A DNA stretch of 64,000 bases from Chlamydomonas sphaeroides (lineage: Eukaryota; Chlorophyta; Chlorophyceae; Chlamydomonadales; Chlamydomonadaceae): the NCBI GenBank assembly GCA_001662425.1, contig BDDC01000374.1, forward strand, positions 1,779 through 65,778, read 5' to 3'. Made by a program: the position numbers and the translations under genes. A model generated the notes under the pieces. The model saw nothing but the letters and a program-made list of their open reading frames with translations. It did not search any database and was not told the origin of the DNA. Of the stretch, positions 55,122 through 64,000 are shown one piece after another. Each line of letters begins with the position of its first letter. The stretch's first letter is position 1.

Positions 55122-58100
55122 CTACTGCCGCCCCTCGCCCGGCCCCTTCTCCGGCCCCGCCAGCGCCGCCAGCTGCAGCCGCAGGTAGGCCACCTCCTCC
55201 GCCAGCACCGCCACCGAGCCGTACAGAGCCAGCGGCCGCAGCGACGCCAGGTCGCCCCACGCCCGCCGCAGCAGCGCCGCCGCCGCCGCAGCGTCGCCCG
55301 CCGCCGCCGCGCGCGCCGCGCAGCGCCGGCAGCGTGGCCGCCCGCATACTCGCAGCCCCGGCGGCGGCGGCGGCGGCACCGGACTCCCCTGCTGCTGCCC
55401 CTGCTGCGCCGCCGCCGCCGGCTCCGTGCTGCCGACGTGCTGCGCCAGCAGCAGCAGCGCCATGGTCAGCTTCTCCGCCGCCATGTCGGGCAGGCCCAGG
55501 TCGCCGCAGCCGCAGCCGGCGCCGTCAGCGCCGGAGCTGCAGCTGGCGGGCGGCGGCGCCGGCGCCGGCGGCGCGACAGGAGCAACAGGCGTGGGCGGGG
55601 TGGGCCCTGCGGGCGCCGCTGCCGCCTCGGCGGGCGCTGCGAGCCCGGGCGCAGGGGCGGGCCCCACGAAGGCGGTGAGGTCGGGCGCCGGGCCGTGGCT
55701 GCAGCCGGCGGCGGTGCGCAGCGCGTGTCGCACCACGGCGTGCATGTGCGTGAAGCGCAGCTCGTCCAGCACCAGCGCCTGGACCTGGGGGGAGGGAGAA
55801 GGAGAAGGGAAGGGGGTTGGGGAGGGGAACGTGAGAGGGGCCGAGGGGCCTGCTTGCCAGGGCGCGGGCCAGGAGCGGATCAGCGGATGCCGCGTGGTTT
55901 GAAGTCCGCCTGCAGCCCCGTGGCGCCTGCCTCGCTCGCCCCGAGGCCACCGCGGCGGCCTCGCCCAGCCCAGCCCCTCCGCAGCCCCTCCGCGCCTCAC
56001 CGGCGGCGGCACGCAGTGGTGCTCCAGCGGCTCTCCATGGCAGCAGCGGCCGCCCGAGGAGGAGGAGGCGGAGGCCAGCGAGGAGGAGGACGAGACCGAG
56101 GGCAGCCCGCCGGCGGCGTACGACCTGGCGGGGAGCGCGCGAGGCCGGCGGTCGGCGGCGGTGAGGCACGGGAGCGGCGGCGGCAGCTGGCGCACCGCGG
56201 AGACGGAGGCAACGCCCTAGTGGCCGAGCTCGACCGCCCCCCCCCCCACACACACGGCCGCATCCCGCCCGCATCCCGCAGCCCACGAGACCCACCCGCA
56301 GCTGCTCTCGCTCGTGCCAGCCGGCGCCAGCGGGCCGCAGTCCGCCTCAGAGGCGGAGCCTGCGGCGGCCGCCGCCGCGGCGCCGTCCCCTGCGGGGCCA
56401 AAGGGCGAGGGCGCGGTGCGGGAGGCCCCCGCGCGCGGCGTGGTGGCTGCGGGCGGGCTGCCGCCAGCGGGCGCGGCCTGCCCCAGGCTGCGGTGGTGTT
56501 GCCCCTGCCCCTGGCCGTGGCGGTGGCCGTGGTGGTGGCCGGCGGCGGGAATGTGGTGCGCATGGTCGCCGGCGCAGCCGCTGTTGCAGGGCGCCAGCGG
56601 CAGCGGCGCCGCAGGCGCCGGCGCCGCCTCCGCGGCTGCGCGGTCAGCCGTGTGCGCCGCCGCCGGCGGTGGCGGCAGGCAGGGGCAGCAGGGCCCCTCC
56701 AGCGGCTCGCCCACCGCCGCCAGCGTGGGCCGCCGCGCCAGCAGCTCGCACAACCCCGCCAGCGGCGCCGCCGCCACCAGCTCCGCCACCAGGTCCTCCA
56801 CCCGCGGCACCGCCAGCGGCGGCGGCGGCGGCGCCGCTGCTGCGCCAGCGGCGGCCGGATCCTCTCCCTCTCCCTCTCCCTCGTCGTGGTGCTCCTCCTC
56901 GCCGCCGTCAGGGCCCGAGGCCGCGGCGGCGGCCGCCGCCAGCCGCGCCGCCGCCTGCTCCACGTGCCGCCGCAGCAGCGCGGGGCCGTCAGCGGTGATG
57001 AAGCGCACCGCCGCCGCCCAGCCCGGCTCGGCCGTGCAGGCGGAGCCGGCGGCGGCGGCGGCGGTGCAGGAGCTGCCGGATGGGGCGGGCGCGGGTGCGC
57101 AGGTGGGCAGGCCGCAGCTGGCGCTGCCGCAGCTGGCGGCGGCGGCGGCGGCGGTGATGGAGAAGAGGGCGCACTCGCGGGGGCTGCGGCGGCCCATGAC
57201 CAGGTAGCCGCGGGGCCGGCCTGGGGGCCGGCGGGGCGGGTGGGGAGGCATGTGTGTGGGGAGGCGTCGCACGTGGGCTACAAGGCTGGTGCTGCAAACT
57301 TCGAGCCCGGAGCTGGGACTGCAGCCCGAGGATGCAAAGAAGAGTGCCAGCGCAGTGCCCCGACGCCTGGTCCCGCCTCCTGCCCTGCTGCCGGGCCGCA
57401 CCTGTGGCGGGGTCCTCCCGCGCCATGGCCTCCAGCAGGTCGCTGGTGCGCACCCAGTGGGGCGAGTACTTGAAGCGGGCCTGGGCCGGGGTGGGCGAGC
57501 GGTTGAGGGGGGAGGCGGGATGGGCGAGCGGTTGAGGGGGGAGGCGGGATGGGCGAGCGGTTGAGGGGGGGAGGCGGGATGGGCGAGCGGTTGAGGGGGG
57601 AGGCGGGATAGGCGAGCGGTTGAGGGGGGAGGAGGCGGGGTGGGCGAGCGGTTGAGGGGGGAGGAGGTGGGGTGGGCGAGCGGTTGAGGGGGGAGGCAGG
57701 CCGCGGTCAGGCCGTCATCGCGCTCCCAGCATCGCCTGCCATCACGTACTTCCCTCCCGTCCTCCTATCTCCTCCACTCCCGTCTCCCTGCACGCCCCCT
57801 TGCCCCTCTGCCCCTCTGCCCCTTCCCCCGTCCTCCTCCCTCACCACGTCAAGCAGCAGCGCCAAGTCCCTGCCCGGGTGGTAGCCGCCAATGGGCGAAA
57901 AGTGGCCGTCGCCGCTCTGGTTGAGCGGCTTGCGGCTGTAAGAGGCCACCAGCACCGCGTCCTGGAGAGTGCGGGGCCAGGGGCGGGGCGGGCCGGGGAG
58001 GAGCGGCAAGAGAGGGTGGTGGCCGACACGCAGAGGCAGTGCAGGAGTGCGCTCTAGCACCCAGACACGCCAGCAACGGCAACGGCGCGCGTCAACCACG

Positions 58101-59407
58101 GCCCCAGCGCCACAACACGGTGCGTGCCGCGGCACTCCCGGCCCTCTACGTCCCCATTCCCCCCCTTCCCGCCCTCTCAGGGTCCCACCTCACGGCCGCA
58201 CACGTCCGCCAGCGTGGCGCGGAAGGCGGCGCCGTCGAAGGTGCCGCTGCGGTGCAGCGCCACGTCGGCGCCGTTGCAGCGGGCCAGGCAGGCCACCTGT
58301 TGGGGGAGGAACGGAGGGATGGGAGGGGCGGGACGGAAGGACGGGCAGGGAGGGGCTTGGGTATGAGGCGGAGGTAGGGCTCGTGGCGATAGGGCGCCCG
58401 CGAGACCACACGTTCGCTGCATGTGTGCTTTCGTGCTCTGAGGCCGCGGCTCTGACTCTGCACATGGCCAGCCGTCACTCCCTGCCTGCCTCCCTCCCTG
58501 CCTCTGACGCCCACCTGGCTGAGCGTGATGCCGTCCCGCTTCACGTCCTCCAAGGTCTTGCAGCAGTCCAGCATGCCCTCCACAAACCAGCGCCACGAGC
58601 CGCGCCACGTGCGGCGGGGGTCCACGCCCAGCGCGTTGAGCGACATAGCCAGAGCCGCGAGGCCGCAGTACTGGGGCTCCTCCTGGGTGCTGTTGGGGGG
58701 CGAAAGGGGTGGGAGGGGCAGGGGGGAGAGGGAGGAAGGCGGAGGGAGGGAGGGAGGCATGGAGGAAGGCGTCGAGGGCGGCGGCCGCGGTGTATGCCGA
58801 GGAGGATGCAGAGGAGGATACGGCGCAGTGCCGCGGACGGAGAGGGGTGGCTGGGCCGATGTGGGTCGATGTGGGTCGGCCGGGGAGGGGCGGCGCGACG
58901 GGATGGAGTGGATATGGAAAGCAACATCAGCGGACAGAGCGGCCGGGAAACGGCCGTGCCCAGGTGGCTACGCGTGCTACGGCCGGCTGCGGCCCCAGGG
59001 CAGTGCCCCCCCTGTGCCGGCACGCACGTGAACTGCTCTATAAGCGGAAAGAAGCCGACCATGGTGCCCGCAGCCAGCGCCTCGGCGAAGATCTGCCGAC
59101 CTGTGACATGAAGGAGTAGGGCAAGGCACATGGGCGGGCACGGTCGCGGCCACGACTTCGAAGGGGTGGGGTCAGGCCCGGGTCGCGTGGGGGGCCGGTG
59201 TCAAGACGATGAAGATTGGCAGCCGTCAAGTACGAATCCAAGCCAGTTTAGCGCACGTGCAGCGCTCCTGTGAGCAGCACGGGTCGGGCAAGCGCGCATT
59301 CCTAATGCATCAGTGGTCGGCAGCGCACCTTCCGCGGACGCGAATGGCACGGCCTTCTCTTCATCCAGCGGCCGCTTGAAGTACGTGCGCTTGTTGCCCG
59401 ACGCCAT
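55122..59407 (-). CDS. PCS1: Phytochelatin synthase with long Cys/His-rich C-terminus, 9 exons, 780 aa
   Basis: Exons are 59407-59329, 59100-59028, 58689-58515, 58296-58189, 57961-57845, 57480-57402, 57220-56296, 56124-56001 and 55784-55122, all in phase. Residues 1 to about 225 match the papain-like catalytic domain: [70 protein letters not shown] and GYLVMGRR. The triad is Cys59, His165 and Asp183, each three residues after the Arabidopsis PCS1 positions. The enzyme joins gamma-Glu-Cys units of glutathione into metal-binding phytochelatins in the cytosol and is activated by heavy-metal thiolates. The C-terminal half is mostly Ala/Pro/Gly-rich, with a His block ([15 protein letters not shown]) and Cys clusters ([19 protein letters not shown]) that could sense metals. 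The start at 59407 is the first in-frame ATG. Confidence 0.95.
57491..57698. repeat. Minisatellite, about 30-bp unit, 7 copies
   Basis: The core GCGAGCGGTTGAGGGGGGAG recurs seven times at 28-33 bp spacing, with small length changes in the G-run. It lies in the fifth intron of phytochelatin synthase. Confidence 0.93.
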
Positions 59408-59814
59408 ACCGCCCACCCCAGCGCGAACAGCTGAGCGAAGCCCTAATCAGGAGTGTCTCTACTGCCTTGCTAGGCGATTCAGCGACAACAAATTCTGGGT
59501 GTCATACTGGCTGCCGAGCGTGTGCGCAGGCGTCAAAACTGCATCCAACCATAAATGTTCGATACCAGGCATCTGCAGGAACAACGAGTCGCACTGAGCT
59601 TTTCCTGCTGTGGCATTCTCAACTACGTGTAGCGGCTCGCCTATGCGTGCGGCGCATGTGATCGCACAGGCCTCGGACAGTTGCAATGCTGTGCGTTGCC
59701 GCTCACGCGCTGACCTGACGAGCTCACAATGTCGCCTCAGCGCCGCTCCGGCTCCTCGCTGGCGCGCTAGCGCCCAAGGACCCATGGTCCGTGCACGCGG
59801 TTGTTCGTACCATG
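59408..59814. other. Intergenic: phytochelatin synthase promoter and ATG5 3' UTR
   Basis: 407 bp between two minus-strand genes. I searched by eye for metal-response-like elements and found no convincing one. No gene or repeat. Confidence 0.45.
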
Positions 59815-62800
59815 TTACCGACCGCCAGCTCGCCCCATCCCCGCCGCGGCCCCGCCTGCTTCCCCGGCTCCCGGGCCCCCCTGCCCGCCTCCTGCTCCCT
59901 CCTCGTCCAGCCGCACCACCACGTACAGGAACAGGTCGGGCGCAGCCAGGGCGGCATGCAGCCAGCCCAGCGGCGCCGCGGGCGGAGGGCTGATGCCGCC
60001 CACCACCACCCGGCACCCCGCCGGCCAGGACGTCTCCGAGCTGAGCGCGTACGTCCGCGGCCCCGCCCCGCCCAGGGCCGCAGCACCGGCCGCGGCAGAG
60101 CCCGAGGACGACTGCGGCTCAGGGGCCGCGGCGCTCGCCGCCGGCTCCGACGGGGGCTGGGGCTGTACCTCGGGCGCCGCAGCGGGCTCCGAGCTGTCTG
60201 CTTCGTCGGCTGCCCCGGCGGCCGCGGCGTCAGGGCCAGCATCGCCGGTCGCAGCAGCCTCCGCTGCCCCCTCCCGTTGCCCGGGCTCCTCCGCCTCCGG
60301 GCGCATGGGCGGCGCATCCGGCGCCGTGCGCGGCCGTGACGGCCCGGCCCCGCCTGCCTCATCGCTTGACGACCCCAGCCCAGCCGCGCCCGCTGCGTCT
60401 GTCCCTACCTCTGCCCCTGCGCCCGGCCCTGCCTCGCCGCCGCCGCCCGCCCCGTCCTGCCGCTCTGCCGCACTGCGGCCCTGCCGCCCCGCTTCCGGCC
60501 CCTGCCGCTGCCCCTGCCCCTGCTGCTGCACCAGTCCTGCTGCACTCTCCCGCGCCTGCGCCCGCTCCTGCTGCCGCTCCTGCGCCTGCCCAAGCTGCCC
60601 CTGCTGCGGCGTCCCCTGCTCCAGCCCCTGCTCCTGTGCCTGCGCTGCCGGCTGCTGCTCCTGCTCCTGCCCCCGCGGGAACACGTGCGGCAGCAGCAGC
60701 TGCAGCAGCTCGCCCAGGGTCGTGGGCGGCCCGCCCGCGCCCCGCGTCGCGGGCACGGGCCGGCTGGTCACCGTCACGCAGTGCTCCCACATGCCGCCGC
60801 CGCCGCCGCCGGGCCCTCCTCCGCTGAGCATGACGCTCGCAGAGCCGGCGGCCGCCGCGCCGCCGCCGCTGGCGCGGGAAGCCGCCAGTGCCGCCTGGCC
60901 GCTGGCCGCCGCCTGCTGGCCCTGGCCCTGGCCCTGGGTCGGGGCCTGAGGCTGGGGCTGAGGCTGTGGCGGCGGCCGGCGCAGCAGCAGGCGGACGGGG
61001 ACGTTGGGCGCCGCGCCCTGGCGCTGTGGGGTTGGGCGGGGCAGCAGGCGGGCAGGGGCCGGCCCACAAGGTGGTGGTCCGGTCGGGAGTAAGGGCAGGA
61101 GCACCAGGGCGTGGTTTGCCCCAACCCCCTCCTGGGCAAGGCGCCCCGGCGGGCGGGCACGTGCGCCTATGGCTCCCGGCCGCAGCCTGGCCCGCTGCCC
61201 CGGATGCCGCTCCCCGGCTCCACCTCCACCCCGCCTCACCGCGGCGGGCGCCAGCCGCAGCGGCTGCAGCGCCGCCCTCCAGGTGGCCAGCTGGCCCCGC
61301 TCCACGGCCGCCCACAGCTCCTCGGCCGCGGCGGCGCCCAGCCGCATGACGGCGCCGGACCCATCGGGGCCGCGGCAGATGAAGGCAGCCTCCTGCGGCA
61401 GGGGCAGGCGCAGGCACCGGGGCAGGGCGGGCGGCAGACATGGGTTGGGTAGGGTCAGGCGGGGCGGTACGGGTTCGCGGTGAGGAGGGGCGGTACGCGT
61501 TCGTGGTGAGGAGGCGCATGCGGGGGGCACCAGCGGCAGCCGCCACCCCTCGCTGCCTCCCTCAGTCGCTGCCTCATTACCCCGGCCCCCCCACCCCACC
61601 TTGAGGCAGTTCATGAACGCGGCCTGCGGCGAGGCCCCCGTGTCCCAGGGCGACAGCAGGTCGGGCGGGTGCGTGTAGTGCACCTGGCGGGGGGCGGGGG
61701 GCGGGGTTGGGATTGGGGCTGGGGTTGAGGCAGCGCATGGGGCGTGGCGGGGCAGCGTGTGGGGCGTGGCGGGGAGCCGGGGGGAGGGGTGCAGGCAGCA
61801 GGGGGAGCGAGCAGAGGGGCCGGACCGGTTCTGGGGCGGCCGTCGCGAGGCAGGGGTGCGCAAGAGCTGGCGGCCTTCCCACGCCTGCTCGCCCGACGTT
61901 GCTCGCCCTGCTCCCCTGCCGCCCACCGTGAGCCTCCACGGCAGCTGCCCCCCCTCACTCAGCAGGTCGTACAGCACACCGCACGGCAGGTGCCTGCAGA
62001 GGGTAAGGGGGAGCATGTAAAGGGCGGCCGGTCGTGGGTTGCGGCGGCGAGGGAGAGAGGCACGTGCATGTGCACGGCGGCCCAAGTGTAGTCAGCCCCC
62101 CTCGTCACTACTTTTGCAACCTCTACCCATTTTATACACCTAACGTGACACCCCTGCGGATGGAAGCGGAGCACGGCAGCGGCAGGCCCTCCGGCCCTGG
62201 CCCTCCCCGCTCCTCACGCCGCGCTTGCTGCCCCCACCATTTGAGTGGCGTCCCCCGGTGGTCAAACCAGGGCCGGGGCGCGGTGCGGCCGGGGGCGCTT
62301 GGCAGCACGTGCTGCGGCGGAGGGCGGGCAGCAGCGGAGGGCAACGGCGGTCGAGCATTGGACTGGGCGGGGCGCGGGCACCGGTTGACCTCACCCCCTT
62401 CCCACACAACAGCACCCTTTGTCCCGCCGCCATGCCGCCATGCCGCCATGCATGTATGGCCTGGCCCTTCCCACCCCATGCACACGAACCCCAAACCCGC
62501 TCCGACCCCCCCTGCACTTTCCTGTGCACTCCCCGGCCCACCTGCAGGTGTGGCCAGGCCTGCGCCGCCAGCACGTGCAGGTAGCCCTGGCGGGGGGCCA
62601 TGAGCTGGGGCCGAGGGGAGGGGAGAGGAGGGAAGAGGAGGGGAGGGGAGCATGCAGGGGGCCCACGTGGAGAGGATGCGGCGTGGGCACGTGAGCATGC
62701 GGGGCAGGTGGCGGGGCTGCCGCCGGGCCGGCCTTGCGCTTCATCCCTTCATGGCTTCAGGGAAACACACGCGCTGCGTGTGTGAATTCCGCAGCTGCGT

Positions 62801-62959
62801 GTGTGGACTCACGTAGAGGGGCCGCACATGGGCGGGGCTGCTGATGTTGTCGGGCGACAGGGAGAGGTGCACGGGCACGCGCGTGTGCCATGTCTGCGCC
62901 TGCAGCTGCGCCACGGGCGTCAGACCGTCCGTGGGGTAGGCCACGGACGTCGAAACCAT
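59815..62959 (-). CDS. ATG5: Autophagy protein ATG5, 7 exons, 598 aa
   Basis: Exons are 62959-62813, 62604-62542, 62311-62238, 61993-61927, 61683-61600, 61392-61240 and 61023-59815. Phases close. Family landmarks come in order: VPVHLSLSPDNI, LMAPRQGYL, PWFDHRGTPLKW, HLPCGVLYDLL, LPWRLT, AAFMNCLKEAAFI, LWAAVERGQLATW, NVPVRLLLR, TLGELLQLLLPHVF and the C-terminal LGWLHAALAAPDLFLYVVV. ATG5 is conjugated to ATG12 by ATG7 and ATG10, and the complex promotes ATG8 lipidation on autophagosomes. The acceptor lysine should be Lys145 in NCLKEA, the last codon of exon 5. Usual ATG5 is about 280-370 residues. Here about 60 residues (212-273) and about 200 residues (314-516) of Gln/Ala/Gly/Glu-rich sequence are inserted in the C-terminal ubiquitin-like part. 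Confidence 0.94.
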
Positions 62960-63450
62960 CGCCCGCTTCTAGCGCCTGGATGCTGCTGGCCTGCGCGCCA
63001 GCTGCGTCTGCCACGGCCGCGCAATGCGCTGCGCCGGGCGCTGCGGACGCCCTGAGTCGCCTCGCCCTCGGCAGCAGCAGATACTATGGCACGTCAGTAT
63101 GCAGCAGGCGGCCCCATCAGCGCGAGCGGAAGGTTGGCTCGGGCTTTGGTCGTGGCTTTGGTGTTGCAGTTTGGTGTCCTATCCTGTGGTACCTACACGT
63201 TTGGCTGTTATGGTTGTTGTTGATCGGAGGTGCTGAACTGCTCTGATGGAAAACCCTGGCCCAACGACCCTTCCTCGCTTCCATTGCATAACCAAATAGC
63301 AACAGCATTCCCGCAAGCATCGGGCACTCACAATGAACACCGACACGCTCCGTCGCTGTACTCCATACTGCTGAGCTCCGACAATTTCAGCGACAGCCGA
63401 CCGGCGCGCTCAAACACAGCAGGGCCTGTGCCACCCGGGTGGCCCTTGCC
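62960..63450. promoter_or_regulatory. Divergent intergenic region between ATG5 and the rhodanese gene
   Basis: 491 bp separate the two start codons, which point away from each other. It is AT-richer than both genes, for example around 63170-63300. No TATA box stands out. Shared or overlapping promoters are likely. Confidence 0.55.
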
Positions 63451-64000
63451 ATGAGCTGGCTATGGACATTCGGGCGCGTGCCGGAGCTCGAGCCGGAGGG
63501 CATCCTGGCAGTCTCAAAGCGTATCATGGCACTAACCGAAGCGGAGAGGTAAGCGCCACCCCTTCCGCCCCGCATCCAGCGCGATGGCGACAACCCGAGA
63601 TGGTGGCACTCAGCATGGGAGCGGCGCCGGCCGCCGCGCTCCGGCCCTCCCGTCGCCGCCCAACCCCGCCTGCCAGGTGCCAGCGCACCCCACCCGCGCC
63701 TCGCCAGCGGTCACACCCGCCGGCCACCCCAACCCCGCCACAACCCCTCTGCCCCGGCCCTCCCAAACCCGAACCACCGTCCCTCTCGACACCCATCAGG
63801 GCCCTTCCCAGCTCTCCCCGCATCATCGACGTCCGTACGCGCGGCGAGTACCTGGGCGGCCACATCCCGGGGGCGCAGCACGCGTCCTTCCTGCCGCCCT
63901 GGGCCTGGCCCGACAGGTGGGGCGGAGGGGGGCAGCAAGGAGGGAGAGGCAGCAAGGAGGGAGGGGCAGCGGGGGCAGGGCAGCAGGCAGCCGCTGGGGG
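63451..64000 (+). CDS. Rhodanese-domain protein, 5' part only
   Basis: Exon 1 is 63451-63548 (MSWLWTFGRVPELEPE...) and exon 2 is 63800-63916, joined in phase through an AG|G codon. Exon 2 carries the start of a rhodanese fold: RIIDVRTRGEYLGGHIPGA. This domain often binds sulfane sulfur on an active-site Cys, but that residue lies beyond the window. After the donor at 63917 no further exon is seen before the edge. The N-terminus is hydrophobic only for a few residues, so no targeting peptide is claimed. It could be a stand-alone sulfurtransferase or a rhodanese fused to another domain. Confidence 0.78.

Noticed and set aside
57491..57698. Possible CRISPR array
   Set aside because: The units are directly adjacent with no unique spacers, and the context is a eukaryotic intron. 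It is a minisatellite.

Overview
The window looks like nuclear DNA of a chlorophyte green alga. It is very GC-rich, the genes carry many short GT-AG introns, and the proteins hold long Ala, Gly, Gln, Pro and His runs. An intron carries short telomere-like arrays, including the CCCTAAAA octamer known from Chlamydomonadales. The gene content fits too: SBP transcription factor, phytochelatin synthase, ATG5, a TRP-like channel and a class 3 lipase. I cannot name the species. Three N gaps (12843-13338, 27163-27172, 43413-43791) show a draft assembly.

Layout. 103-21616 holds five spliced minus-strand genes: an SBP-domain transcription factor, an F-box protein, a large acidic protein of unknown function interrupted by a gap, a RING/TRAF-type zinc-finger protein, and an uncharacterised conserved protein. 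22859-40519 holds four head-to-tail, intronless, minus-strand paralogues (called A to D here). Each joins an N-terminal Ala/Glu/Arg-rich coiled coil to a disordered linker with a KRAR basic motif and a C-terminal domain that looks like a right-handed beta-helix. 41101-49028 (minus) is a TRP-like channel with an ankyrin-like N-terminus; it is divergent from a class 3 lipase (49715-53640, plus). 55122-59407 is phytochelatin synthase and 59815-62959 is ATG5, both minus. ATG5 is divergent from a rhodanese-domain gene that starts at 63451 and runs off the right edge.

I built the exon models by following reading phase across GT-AG (and three GC-AG) junctions. Phases close for every complete spliced gene. 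The genes do not form one pathway. The housekeeping and regulatory genes look like an ordinary algal neighbourhood. The intronless A-D family is the accessory, fast-evolving part and the best candidate for something undescribed. Its coil is built mainly from 42-residue cassettes that seem to be exchanged between copies, while parts of the beta-helix are nearly identical between neighbouring copies.
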